From Acorus gramineus (lineage: Eukaryota > Streptophyta > Magnoliopsida > Acorales > Acoraceae): a stretch of DNA of 64,000 nt. Within the stretch, counting starts at the first letter, position 1; the number at the start of each line of letters is the position of its first letter. Both the position numbers and the translations under genes were made by a program. The notes under the pieces were generated by a model. The model saw only the letters and a list, made by a program, of their open reading frames with translations, did not search any database and was not told the origin of the DNA. Where the stretch lies: assembly GCA_030737835.1 (NCBI GenBank), contig JAUJYN010000014.1, positions 1,216,819 through 1,280,818 on the forward strand, read 5' to 3'. Shown here piece after piece: positions 22,208-34,862 of this stretch.

Positions 22208-22402
22208 GAGTCACATTAGAAGAATATTATCTCTGAATAATAAAATTCCCCTCCACCAAAGCAACCACTCTCGCACCCACAAAATAATGACCCCACTCTG
22301 AAATGCGACGAACTACTAAATCCCAAATATTCTCGGCGTATGAAGAACCTCCTAGGAACACTGCGTGGGACCATAGGACTGCAGGGATATATATCTGTGA
22401 CA
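22208..22402 (-). pseudogene. Probable LINE ORF2 C-terminal tail
   Basis: A 65-codon open stretch on the minus strand ends in TAA next to the N LTR. Residues include IYIPAVLWSHAVFLGG and ENIWDLVVRRISEWGH. The AVLW...IWDLVV...W pattern resembles the tail after the zf-RVT domain of plant L1-type retrotransposons. The preceding sequence (22403-22470) contains DLWELGKSWKGRG in a shifted frame, as expected of decay. No poly(A) tail is visible because the N LTR abuts it. Function assigned by pattern only. Confidence 0.45.
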
Positions 22403-24078
22403 TCTTGGACCAGATGCTTCTATCACCCCCGACCCTTCCAACTCTTTCCTAACTCCCAAAGATCCAAAGGATCACCTCCAAAGATCCAATTGATTCTATG
22501 ATAATAGACACAAGAATCTGCTTGAAAGATTTCATGCGAATTAGAGCAATTGTTCCCACATGAGGTAGATCTCATAGTGCCTTTTCACCCTTTTGTGTTC
22601 AGATATATATTAACTTCTCATAGAATATAATGTGATTCGATCATTGTATCAGTAAACTACTTCTTGTGAATTTGATGAGCAATTTTTTTCAAGGTTTTTT
22701 TAGATTTTCTTAAAATATGAATAAAGTTCCTAATAATAATGAACTTTATGTGAGCATGAATAAGATTTCACGATAATTGAATTAGTGTCACTTTCACCCG
22801 TCAATATTGTAGTCTTTAAAGAATTTTTCGGCTCCTATTTTCACCAAACCCCTGAACAATAGCATGACCAGGCCCATGGCATGAATCATGAGTCAGTAAT
22901 TTACAAATTTAGCAAGCCAATCTTATGCAAAAATGTCATTGCATTTATTCATTTCATTGTATTAGTTAACTCTTTCTTTTCTCCAGAAAAGTAGATGATC
23001 TAACCCTATTTTATTATACATTGTAGTACAAAGTCAACATTTAGTCGAGCAATTTTAAAGATATAATTGACTAACTATGAGTCCTCAATTGCCATACACA
23101 TCAAACTATGCCGCTTACATTTGATTTCTGTTGGATCCACTATGGTTACGAATAGTAACTAATTGCTGAATTCAATTATCATTTAATGAATCCATTAAAT
23201 GAATGAATCCCTTAAATGAATGCTAGTCTTGGATAATTGAGTTCTAAAATTGAAATTGTATTTTGAGAATCTTCTCTGAGCATAGTGCAATCTGGAACTA
23301 GTTTCTGGTTCAGTAGGACAGTTTTGAAGAACTATTTTCTGCTCTTCACTGACATTGCACATAATTCATTTCTAAAGCAGATTCACCGTGCTTGCCGCTT
23401 GCCACATTGTATGTATGTGTGTGTATATATATACATACATGTGTTACTTTCACTCTTTATATCGCCATTGAATAGCTGTCAAACAACATTTTCACAAAAT
23501 ATTGTCTTATCTCCTTTGGAAATAGTTAGTTTATGTGATGAGATCAAACAAGTAAGTTTTTTTTCTAATGCAATATGTCAAAATCAATTTCAAAACTGGT
23601 GAACAGTGGTCTAGATATGAAGGACAAGCATAATTTATAATTTCATAAACTTTTCATTATAATCTAAATTGAAGCATGGAAGTTGAGACAGTTTTTTGGT
23701 GAATTTCTGTTTACATGGATGATAAATAGGGAGATCTGCCTTGAAAGTCAAGGGTTTCCATAACCACCTCTACTAAGACTGCGTTTAAAGAGTCAAAATA
23801 TTAGAAGGATTTAGTTGGATGAGATTGTACTCAAAACTTGTGTTCCACAAGATTTTATATCCCCTAGATCTAAAAGGTCATCTCCTAGAGCGGTCTCCCA
23901 TACAGTGGGTGTTTGGAGGGGAGAGACTAGATACGATCCTAAACTTTGGTATTTTTTTCAAGAAATAGCCACCCTTGGTACTTGAACTCTAGGATTCGTC
24001 CTCAAACAACCTATAATGAAAGGTGTGGAGGGAAAAATCTGCACCATATCAAAAGACGACATGTGTTGAGACTTAGAC
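22403..24078. other. AT-rich single-copy-looking spacer
   Basis: Nothing here matches other repeats in the window. An open stretch at 23285-23602 on the plus strand contains a (TA)-rich microsatellite at about 23411-23440, and at 23551 reads CAAGTAAGTTTTTTTT, donor-like after LSPLEIVSLCDEIKQ. It could be an exon scrap of a lost host gene, but I recognise no protein family. The rest holds stops in all frames. Confidence 0.4.
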
Positions 24079-24360
24079 TGTCATACCCCAGGGCGGCCGT
24101 CCCCGAGAGGTGGCAATAGATAAAATATCAGCTATTAAGTACAAGAGGTCAACAATGACTCCAATACATAACACACAATGCTGGCAAAACAATGATAACT
24201 GATAGTTCAACTAAAATGCGGAAGCATAAAAATACCAATAAGTCTGTAAACCAAAAAATTATTACAGACTCAAATACACAATCACTGTCATGTGAGAGCC
24301 AAGTCTAATCCAAATAAAGAAATACATCATGTGCAACACGGACGATTTAACAAATACATG

Positions 24361-26024
24361 ACTATAAGACTGCTGACATCCTCGCACTCGCCAACCGCCG
24401 GAAAGAATCCTCCACGCACGCAAGATCACGCAACAGGGAAGCTCCAGCTCCACGCCTAACACTGCCCCTGAAAAAGAAACAGTACGCGAGGGGTGAACTA
24501 CAAGCTCAGTGAGTGGCTGAAAACCAAACACCATCACAACAATTCAATATTAATGCAATTTCCTTTTAAGGAAAAACATAAGTAGAAACCCAAAGAATAA
24601 CAAGGTCACGTGACGGCGCGATCGAACCTCGCCCTCGCCCTCGCCCTCACTCTTCGAAGGGAGACTTTTGGGACACTCGAGGAGGAATAACTGTTAACCA
24701 TAACACTTGGTGTTACTGAATAACAGTTACAACGAGTCCATCCGCTATGAGATAGAGATATAGTTTGATATTTCAAGCGTTAGGAGTAGCATACCCAGAG
24801 TATACTCGATGGGTATAAGAGTCACGTGACGACGTGACTTTAACTCATCCTCACCCTAGCCCCCGTAGGGGTGACCCAAGGGACTTTTGAGATAAATCCG
24901 TTTGCTCGACATCCTTCGCCATCCAGTAACCCACTGCTGGGTAGCCTCTACCTAGTATTCTCCCATGATCAATACATCTTGCTGCATGCATCGATAGTAC
25001 CTATAGGTGGGGGCCCTTTGTTAGGACAGCTACAATGCCGGGCAGCATCAACACGGATCCGACGAAGGGAAGAACGATTTCACGCTCAAAATATCAATCA
25101 TTAGCCCTCTCCCGGGTAGCCTCTACCTGGTATACTCCCACGATCAGTACATCTTGCCACATGCATCGATAGTACCTACAGGTGGGGGCTCTCTATCAGG
25201 ACTGTAGGACTACTGACAGCCTCGCACTCGCCAACCGCTGGAAGAAATGCTCCACACACGCAAGATCACACAACAGGGAAGCTCTAGCTCCTCGTCCAAC
25301 ACTGCCCCTGAAAAAGAAACAGTACGCGAGGGGTAAGCTACAAGCTCAGTGAGTGGCTGGAAACCAAACACCATTACAACTATTCAATACTAAGGCAATT
25401 TCGTTCAAGGAAAAACATGGGTAGAAACCCCAAGGATAACAAGGTCACGAGATGGCGCAACCAAAGCTCTCCCTCGCCCTCGCCCTCACTCCCCAGAGGG
25501 AGGCTTTTGGGACACTCGAGGAGGAACAACTGTTAACCATAACACTTGGTGTTACAACGAGTCCATCTGCTACGAGGTGAAGATATACTTTGATACCTCA
25601 AGCGTTAGGAGTAGCATACTCAGAGTATACTCGATGGGTATAAGTGTCATGTGATGACGTGACTTCAACTCATCCTCACCCTAGCCCCCGGAGGGGTGAC
25701 CATAGGGACTTTTGGATAAATTCGTTTGCTCTACACCCTTTGTCATCCGGTAACTCACTACTGGGTAACCTCTACCTGGTATTCTCCCATGATCGATACA
25801 TCTTGCCGCATGCATCGATAGTATCTATAGGTGGGGGCCCTCTGTCAGGACAACTACAACGTCGGGCAGCATCAACACGGATCCGACGAAGAGGAGAACG
25901 ATTCCACGCTCGCAATATCATTCGTTAGCCCTCTCCCGAGTAGCCTCTACCTGGTATACTCCTATGATCAGTACATCTTGCCACATGCATCGATAGTCCC
26001 TACAGGTGAGGGCCCTCTATCAGG
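24361..26024 (-). repeat. 0.8-kb tandem duplication inside LTR F
   Basis: 24361-25200 and 25201-26024 align along their length: both begin with a TGACA(T/G)CCTCGCACTCGCC segment, carry ACGCGAGGGGT, GAGTATACTCGATGGG and end at CTCTATCAGG. Neither H nor L carries this duplication. The copies differ by many substitutions, so it is not recent. Confidence 0.9.
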
Positions 26025-27230
26025 ACAGCTACAACCCGGGCCACTTCAACACGGACGATATTGGGAGGAAATACTCCATGTTCGCAATGCGAACCCAATG
26101 AAAAATTCAACTACTCTCAGTAATCACATACCGATGATATCAAATACTCTTGAACTCCCACATAGATGCGTCGCTCGGACGCGAGGAGTTACCTCTGCTC
26201 TCGCGCAGAAATAAGTCAAAGGCATATAACCCAACAGGCGGTTCATACATAAGTCTGGCACGGGTAGGCCTAACTTAATGCCATGGCCACCGGTTTAACA
26301 AAACCGATACAATAATGAATTCTCATGTATTCTATATGAGTGCATCACACAGATGCAAGGGCGATTACATCGCTTGCGCTCTAACTAATAAGGTACAACC
26401 CGACTAAGGGTCATACCCACGCCTAGCACGGGTAGGCACAATTAGTCTAACATGCGCATAACATAATAAGAGAATTCTACCGTAGTTATGTACATAAATC
26501 ACATGCACGATAACATAATAATTAATCATGGGAGTACTCCCTAACATGGATAAAAGCATAAACAACATATCATGCATACATGGTATGGCCTAATTAAACA
26601 TGTATACAAGGCCATTAGTCATATAAGCATACAAGTATACCCTAACATGCGCTGGATATCACCAACTTAAAAGAGAAGGGTCAAGCGCGATCTCGCGCAC
26701 TAACAGATGCATGTCAATATTCCCAAACGAACCTGACTCAAGTAGGAACCACATCTACTTACTCAGTTCACACAAAGAGAGAGGGCGAGAGAGAGCTCAT
26801 TATATCTAGAAGTTGGTCATAGTTTTGCCCCATTAGCATGGGCGCAACAACTACATCACGCTTTCAAGTCTTATTGCAAGGGAATATTAGGCATGTGCCC
26901 GTTTATTAACCTAGGCTTAATCATGTTGGATATTACTAATAATAGGGTAGTATTACTAGAAGGGACTACTTAAATCATGCCATATTCTATACATCCATAC
27001 ACAATACAGAAATACACACCCATACAAGGGAGGGCGCATGCGACTCAATCATTCATACATGAATACCATACATGCAATATAAGCCTAGCATGCAAGATAT
27101 CTAACATATTTAGGGTGCAAAGATGCCCCATGGATGCGCGATGCACGACTATGTGCATTGAGCGCTTCCCGAAGGGTTGGATCAAACCACTCACCGATAC
27201 CCAGATCGCCTCGCATCCGGTCTATGAGAT

Positions 27231-27866
27231 CTGCAAGACACAACCAATGATCCACAATTAAAATATGGAACCTCCTGACACACATATAAGCCTACTTCAT
27301 GAAGACCCTAACTCCTGATACTTTCCACAACATGCATAATAACTCCTTGACACACAATCGAGCAAAACTGCTAAACTTGCTGCAACCAGCCATACTATTT
27401 GATCTCCACAGCACCAAATAAACATCCAAAAATTATAAAATAAATCATACTCATTCGTTGACATGCTGGGATCATAATCCCTGAAGACATTATAACCTAA
27501 TTTTCCCTCTACAAGCCCGAAATAAAATGTTTTCAAAAACTGGTTAATTCCCACGTGAATCTTGACAGGCCTTGCAAATCAGGTTATAACTTACACAAAT
27601 ATCATAATGACACCAACTTAAATATATAATATCTAGACACATGGATGATCATATCATATGAAGACATAAGCCTTAAAATATGTCTCTAGGTACTAGTTCC
27701 ACAAAGATCTTAAGGAGACATAAATCGGCCTTACCACAATATAAAACTACCACCATCCATGCATAAACACAAACACCTCATGTGCAGCAGCAATTACACA
27801 TAACAACACCCTCCTAACCACACCCAAATGTGCTACAAAACCAGAAAAGAAGAGGGAAAGGCTTAC
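27231..27866 (-). other. Candidate leader intron 1 in LTR F
   Basis: Minus-strand donor CTTG/GTAAGC at 27866; acceptor TTGTGTCTTGCAG/ATC ending at 27231. A 36-nt box and CGGTGAGTGG follow. The interior is not GC-rich here, so signal conservation does not depend on the GC block. Confidence 0.45.
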
Positions 27867-28634
27867 CAAGAGAGGGGGAGGGAAAGGGGGAGGTGTGGGG
27901 GCTCTCGAGCGCAGCCATGACCACCTCGACCACCACCACCACTATCACCACCTCCTTTGCTTCTCTTCTTCATGGCTGGACCAGAAGGGAGGGGAAAGCT
28001 TGGGATTCATTAGAGGGGCTAGGGAAGGAAGAGAGGGAGAAGGCACACCAACAACAACACTTGCACACACAACTCAACTAGCCTTGATCTCCTCCACAAG
28101 AACTTCTTCTTCTGCTTCACCTTCTTTTTGCTTCTTCCACCTCCTTCTTCATACACAAAGAGGGGAAAAAGAGACGAAGAGAGGGAGAGAAAGAGTGGTC
28201 ACGAAATGGGGGAGAGGGAGAGAGAGACAGAGAGAGAGAGAGAGGGTAAAAATGTCATTTTCATGCCCATGATAGTGCCTAGGGGTGACCATCAGGGGGT
28301 GGTGAGGTTAGGGTTAGGCTCACTCACTAACACACCAAAAGACCAAGTGATTTCTTCACTACTTAGGGGGGGTAAGGTTACCAAAGGTGACCACATCATT
28401 GAAAATATCTCACCCACTGAAACCCAGTAACGGCCAAACCCGGATACGATTCGGAACAGTATATTTTTAAAAACGTTATCGAAATTCAATAAAATTTTTG
28501 TGGGTAGTACAAAATGGTACCAGTACCCATAATATGCAGTTAGATGTTCAATCAGAGTACTCTAACTCCCGCAAGTAGCTAAAAGCTAAAATTTTAGCGA
28601 CTCCGATAAAAAAAATGCTCCAAATGACACAGGC

Positions 28635-31600
28635 GTTACTAGGTTTCGGTGGGTAAGATATTTTCGAGTGTGTGGTGCTTCTCCGCACGCTTCCCAATAA
28701 AGCAAAAATGAGTTGTTGAGTGATGGTGAGCCTAACCTCACCACCCCTTATGGTCACCTCTTGACACTATTTGGGCATGAAAATGACCTTTTTGCCCTCT
28801 CTCTCTCTCCCCCTCTCTCCCATTTTGTGGATCACTCTTTCTATCCCTTCTCTTGGTCTCTTTTTCCCCTCTTTGTGTGTGGAGAAGGAGGAAGAGGAAG
28901 CAAAAGAAGGAAGCACAAGAAGGTGTGTTTTTGTGTATGTGTTGTTAATGTTGTCGTTTCTCTTCTCTCAAGCTCCCTCTCATGTCTTCCCCCCCCCTGT
29001 TTTTCAGCCAAAGAAGGCTGAGGAGAGGCTGTGGAGGTGGTGGTAGTGGTGGTGGTGGTTGAGGTGGTCACGGGTGCATCGAGGGCCTCTGAATCTCCCC
29101 CTTTCATCCCCCCTCCCTTTGTGAGCTCTCTCCCATCTTTTCTTTTGTTTTTCATGTGTTAGGGGCTGTAAGGGGGTCATGCATGCTAGATGATTGAGTT
29201 AGGGTGTGGGAGGGGGGCTGGGGAGGGGTGTTGGGTGGCTGGGCGCGCCCATGGGGCTGTCCGCCCGCATAGAGGGGCGCAGGCAAGCAAAGTCGGGCAC
29301 GCAGGAGCGCGCGTACGGGCGGGCGCGGGGTTCTGGCTGGTGCGCTGGTCGTGCGCACGGGCACGCGTGGGGCAGCGCGTCTGGGAGTGCGACTTGGCGC
29401 ACAGCAGGGCGGCAGCAAGCTTGGAGGCGCGTGCGCGCGTACATGCGCGTGCGTACGTGTGCGGGGCCACGCGTGTGGCTGCCTGAGGGCTCGGGTAGGT
29501 GCCGAGGCACTCGGACATGCGGCGTGTGCGTACTTGCATGCGTGCGAGCCTGTATGCGTGCATATCTGAGTCTTTGGCATTTCTAGTTAAATTCTAAGTG
29601 TTTTAATGTGATTTTACTCACCATTTTGATGCCCTTACCTTGTAGATCTCATCGGATGGGATGCGTGAGGTCCCGAGTTGCGGTGAGTGGTTCGATCCAA
29701 CCCTTCACGAAGCGTTGGATGCACGTAGTCGTGCATCGCGCATCCATGGGGCTTCTTTGCACCCTAAATATGTTAGATATTTGCATGGTAGGTTTGTATA
29801 GCTTGTATACCTTTTCTACCATATACTTGCCTATGTATATTCATGTGTGAATTATTATGTATGCATGCGCCCTTCATGTATGGGCATGTGTGATGTGGGT
29901 TTTCATGAATGTATAGAATAAGCAGGTATTCCCTATGAGTAATACGACCATATTAATTGGAATATCCAGCATCATTAAGTCTGGGTTAATAACGAGCACA
30001 TGCCTAATATTCCCTTGTGATAAGACTCGAGGGAGTGGTGTAGTTGTTGCGCCCATGCTAATGGGGCAAAACTATGACCAACTTCAAGAGATGATGAGCA
30101 CTCTCTCGCCCTCTCCCTCTGCACGAACTGAGTAAGTAGATGCGATTTCCTACTCGACTCAGGTTCGTTTGGAATATTGGCATGCATCTGTTAGTGCGCG
30201 AGATCGCGCTTGACCCTTCCCTTTTAAGTTGGTGATATCCAACGCATGCTTAAGTTATACCTTGTATGCTTATATGATTAATGGCCTTGTATGCATGTTT
30301 AAGTGGGCCATACCTTGTATGCATGTTGTATGATTTGTTGTTTATGATGTAAATCCATGTTAGGGGATACCCTTATAGTCAATTATTAGATGATCGTGCA
30401 TATGGTTCATGCACATAGCTATGATATGATTCTCCTGTTATATATATGCACATGTTAAAACTAATTAGGCCTATCTAAAATAGGCGTGGGTACGACCCGC
30501 TGTCGGGATGTACCTCATTAGTTAGTGCGCGAGCAATGTAATCGCCCCTGCATCCGTGTGATGCACTTGAATGGAATTCAGGAGAATTCATTTGGTGTAT
30601 TTGTTTTGTTAAACCGATGGCTATGGCATTAAGTCAGGCCTACCCGTGCTAGGCGCGTATATGAACCGCCTGTTGGGTTATATGCCTTGGGCTTATTTCT
30701 GTGTGAGAGCAGAGGTAACCCCTCGCGTCTGAGCGATGCACTCATGTGGGAGTCCAAGAGTATTCGTTATAGTCGATATGTGATTATCGAGCGTAGTTGA
30801 CTTTCCCATAGGGTTCGCTTTGCGAACGTGGGGTGCTTCCTCCTGACATCGTCGCGCGTCGAAACACCCCAGCGTCGAAGCTATCCTGTTTTGGTGCCAC
30901 CACTTGTAGGTTCTTTCAATGCGTATCGCGGTACACATCTTGCTGATGTAGCGATCGTGGAAGGCCAACAGGTAGAGGCTACGCGGGAGAGGGCTACTGG
31001 ATGATATTGCGAGCGTGGAATCGTTCTCCCCTTCTTCGGATCTGCGTTGAAGCTACCCGACGTTAAAGCTGTCCTGACAGAGGGCTCCCACCTGTAGGTA
31101 CTACTGATGCGTTCGGCAGATGTACTGATCATGGGAGTATACCAGGTAGAGGATACTCGGGAGAGGGCTACCGGATGACGAAGGGTGTAGAACAAAAGGG
31201 TTTCTTCCAACAGTCCTGTGTCACCCTTAGTGGTGAGGGTGAGGATGAGGTGAAGTCACGTCGCCGGGTGACCCATTCGTTTTCGGCTGTTCCCATAGTT
31301 GTTGGGTTCGGTCATGTATCGATGTTCAAGGACGTCGTTGGGCAGTTATCTCGATATAGATGATCCAGTAGTGTTGTGTAGACCAGTAATTCTATGTCTC
31401 TTCGACCAACAGTATGGTCTCTCCCTAAGAGTCCCAAGAGCCTCCCTCCGGGAGTGAGGGTGAGGGTGAGGTTGGTCGCGCCGCCGCGTGACCTTGTTAT
31501 CCATTGGGTTTCCACCCATGTTTTCCTTGAAAGGAAATTGCTTTAGTATTAAACTGTTGTGATGGTGATTGGTTTCCAGCCACTCACTGAGCTTGTAGCT

Positions 31601-32015
31601 CACCCCTCGCATACTGTTTCTTTTCAGGGGTAGTGTTGGGCGTGGAGCTGGAGCTTTCCTGTGGCGTGGTCTTATGGGCGTGGAGCGTTCTTCCGGCGGG
31701 TGGCGAGTGCGAGGCTGTCAGCAGTCCTAGAGTCATTTTATGTATTGTAAATCGTGCATGTGGCACAGGTTGTATTTTATTTGGACTAGACTTGGCTCTC
31801 ACAGGACATTGATTGTGTATTCGAGTCTGTAATGATATTTTTGGTTTACAGACTTATTGATAGTTCTATGCTTCCACTTTTCAGTTGAGTTATCAGATAT
31901 CATTGCTTTGCCAGCTTGTGTGCTATTTATTGGAGTCATTATTGACCTCTTGTACTTGATAGCTGATACTTTATATATTGCCACGTCTCGGGGACGGCCG
32001 CCCTGGGGCGTGACA
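28635..32015 (+). mobile_element. LTR H, right arm of the giant inverted repeat (5' truncated)
   Basis: Plus-strand LTR of the F type ending CTGGGGCGTGACA at 32015. It starts not at the LTR terminus but about 210 bp inside it: 28640-28680 matches the reverse complement of 28380-28420 in F. The two LTRs are fused through a short shared GCGTTA (28633-28638). It contains a GC-rich block at 29220-29500 and splice-type signals. Confidence 0.88.
29121..29645 (+). other. Candidate leader intron 1 in LTR H
   Basis: Donor CTTT/GTGAGC at 29121; acceptor CCTTACCTTGTAG/ATC ending at 29645, with TTTACTCACC upstream. 525 bp. The next donor GTGAGT is at 29683, leaving a 37-nt box. Confidence 0.45.
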
Positions 32016-34019
32016 TATTTATTGGCTCTGATTTGGTTTGATATGTGTGGAATGGTTTCCCATGGTTTTGGTGTTGTGGTGTATGAATGCCTGGTTTGGA
32101 ATGTGCTTTTGGTTTTTGTTGCTGTTTGATTCGTATTTATGCAGGTTTAGGGATTGTGTATGTGTATGGAATGTGTGTGTACAGGTTTTTGGAAATAAAA
32201 TTTTTGACAGGTTTTAAAAGGGTCGAAGAGTTGATTGAACTGGACTGACAGGAACAGGTGGGGCAGCTGGTGAGGGACGGCTAAATGTCTTTAGCCGCCC
32301 TAGGACTGGTAGATTTTACCTGTAGGGCGGCGACTAATTGGTTTCAGCCGTCTGATGCCAGGCGGCTAGTCGAGGTAAACCGCCCCTGGCCTGGGACAAT
32401 TTTCTGATTCTGCCATTTGTTTGCTGCTGCTAAAAATCCTTGTGAGTGTTTGTTCATCCTTCAAAACCTGTAAAAACATTCTTTCCATGGACCAAGTGTT
32501 AAATCTGTCTGGATTGCGCCCCTGCACTAACTTTCGAGTCCTTCTTGTTCGAATTGGCAAGGCCTACAACCCATCTAAAGTAAGTAAAGCAAAAAAGGTG
32601 CGAGAGGCCATGTCCGGTATACCACGGAAGGAGCCTAGATGACTCTAAGCATGAGGATAGTGTGAGAATGGAAAAGTTTTAGGTGTGTAGGAGAGTGGGG
32701 CAATTTTCCTTTTCAAATGTGTGTGGAAGGGTATGAAATGAAAGTAATAGGAGCAATTTTTTTTTGGGTATGGGAGTTTAATTGTGGTATTTTGAGAAAA
32801 TTGAATGCCTAAATGTTTGGAAAAGGAAAATACAACCTTATGCATAAGTGTAAAAGACATAGGGGAGTATTTTAGTTCTTCAAATGATCTTGTATGTGGG
32901 AGGGCAATGTTTTCAATTTTCCAAAGTAAAAGATACCATCAAGTCCCTGAGGAAGGGTCCTTGTGGTCACTCATGTCCAAACCAGGATTGTATTTGAAAG
33001 GTATTGGCTTCAAGTGTCAATTCCTCAAGTTCATGGTTCTCAAATGCTTGATCACATTATTCTAAACATGCTGGGAAATCCATGAATGCACCAAGATTTA
33101 AGTCGAGCAAGCTTCCTTTAGATAGACAAGTATTTTAAATGAACTCATGTGAGTGTGTGCTGTTGTAAACATAGAAAAGGTCTATCTTTGGTTGAGATCT
33201 TGCCTTTCCAAGTAGACATGGTTTAATTCCAACTCCATAGCAAGAAATAAAAGGGTGGGGGTGAATGGGGTAAGAGTAATATCTTCCTTTGGGGCAACAT
33301 TTTAGAATTGTCCCAGTCTGGCATATCTCCTTTCTTCCTAGGTCCCTCTGGCTTTCTTCTTTTTACCACTTCTTTATTTGGGTGGAGAGTATAGCCCGCC
33401 GGGCGTGTACCCGTATTTCAAGTGGAGATTACAATCCGTTTGCTTGGATGTGTACTAGTATAGCCTTTTGTTCAGCATATACTGTGCGTGAAGGCATTCA
33501 TGCCTGCTAAAGTAGAGAGTTTAACCCGTTGCATGGGTGTTGTTTTGATCTTTGGCCTCTCATTGCCTTTTGTTTTGTTTTGATTTTGTTTTGAGGGGGG
33601 GGGACTTTTCTGTTTTTTACCCCTGTTCTTTTCTACTTCCCCTCTAGAAGTGTTTATACAATGCTAGAACCAGTTTTGGGACACATGCCAGGTCCAGGTA
33701 ATTCCTCATTTTGTCTTTGGGTTGATACGAGTGGGAGCGAAAATAAGGGGAGATGCTTTGGGTTTATAAAATTATCCCAATCTACAGGGTAGGTAATTTC
33801 TCCTTTTATCAAATAAACTAGTTCCTAAGTCATACTGGTGTGATGAAAGTGGCATGAGTGGTGAATATATGAGTTCAAATAAAATACAAGTTATCTTTGA
33901 GAGTCTTGCGATTCTATCATTAGGTTTAGACACTGGAAATCACAGGAAGGAAGAATAATATTTCTCAAGTATTCAGAGTTTCTATGCATGGAATTTCTTT
34001 AGATAAAGTGCATTCGACG
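32016..34019 (-). mobile_element. 3' non-coding region of the Tat-like element K
   Basis: No coding signal. Contains inverted GGCGGCTA...TAGCCGCC motifs (about 32270-32390), also found in the K LTR, and matches 49560-50175 plus 52837-53780 in the same orientation. It lies downstream of the integrase tail (34020-34265) in minus orientation, fitting the long 3' region of Tat-type elements. It ends abruptly at LTR H; a recognisable 3' LTR terminus was not found. Confidence 0.6.
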
Positions 34020-34265
34020 AACCTGAGACTTAGACTCCTTCGACGTCCACCAAGCGGTAGGTAGTCCCGGAATAGGCAATGGTGATCACATAGGATCCCT
34101 CCCATGTGGGTTGCAGCTTGCCTCTGGGGTGGGGCTACCTTGATGGCATGATTTGCTTGAGTACAAGCTCCCCAATTTTAAATTTTCTCTCTATTACTTT
34201 CTTTTCAAATGCCCCTGCCACCCTCCTCTGGTAGGCTTGGGCATGGTCTGCGGCTCTTACTTTCA
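34020..34265 (-). pseudogene. Integrase C-terminal fragment of element K
   Basis: Minus-strand translation gives AQAYQRRVAGAFEKKV, FKIGELVLKQIMPSR, a stop at 34135-34137, then in a shifted frame a PRGKLQPTWEGSY-like segment and TTYRLVDVEG. This is the C-terminal integrase domain typical of Tat/Ogre-type gypsy elements. RT, RNase H and the integrase core are missing; the fragment is separated from the protease region only by the T-tract repeat array. Confidence 0.75.
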
Positions 34266-34755
34266 TCTTTTTTTTTTGTTTTGTGGGTTTTTTTTGTTTT
34301 AAGAAAGCATGTAAAAAAGTATGTGTATGAATGAGGAATGAAAGCTGTTTAGCATATTTTTTTAGATTTTTTTTTTTTTTTGAAAAGCATGGAAACAAAT
34401 ATATATAGGATTCGAAAAGCAAAAAAGCTGATAAACAAATCTTTTTTGTTTTGGTTTTTTTTTTTTTGGTGGAAAGCATGTAAACAAATATGTACAGGGA
34501 TGAGGAATGAAAGCTGTTTAACATTGTACTTTTGGATTTTTTTTTTTTTTTGGAAAAGTAGGGAAATAAATATGTATAGGAATGAGGAATGAAAGCTGTT
34601 TAGCATATATTTTTTGGATTTTTTTTGTTTTGGAAAGCATGGAAATAAATATGTATAGGAGTTGAAAGCATAAGCTGATAAACAAATCTTTTGTTTTGTT
34701 TTTTTTTTTTTTTTTGAAAGCCTGTAAACAAATATGTACAGAAATTTGGAAAGCA
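34266..34755 (-). repeat. T-tract minisatellite replacing most of K pol
   Basis: About six units of 70-90 bp, each with GAAAGC(A/C)TG(G/T)AAA, AAATA(T/G)GTA and then a run of 8-20 T. Two alternating types end in GATGAGGAATGAAAGC or AGCTGATAAACAAATC. Poly(T) lengths vary between copies. Confidence 0.85.
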
Positions 34756-34862
34756 TGAAGGCTTACTTGGGTTGATCTGTCCCAGGCTTGTGGATTTGAA
34801 CCACTTCTTCAAGCTGGCTAGCCTTTGTGGGCCGACTCATCTCTGGTGGAGGTTCTGCAGGT

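Larger units (their letters stand above)
24079..28634 (-). mobile_element. LTR F, left arm of the giant inverted repeat
   Basis: Minus-strand LTR: TGTCATACCCCAGGGCGG at 24079 is its 3' end, and the 5' end lies near 28634, where CCAAATGACACAGGC corresponds to the start of D-type LTRs but the terminal TGT is lost. It is lengthened to about 4.5 kb by an internal 0.8-kb duplication. It contains donor/acceptor signals like the others. No primer site or internal region adjoins it, and the flanks (TAGAC left; fused to LTR H right) give no target duplication. Confidence 0.85.

Noticed and set aside
28713..29046. Open frames next to the inverted-repeat junction as a gene
   Set aside because: Positions correspond to the CT-rich leader of LTR H and its mirror in F; no conserved protein.
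24079..32015. F/H inverted repeat as a DNA transposon with long terminal inverted repeats
   Set aside because: Arms are recognisable LTRs with CGTGACA ends, flanks TAGAC and TATTT do not match, and no transposase is present.
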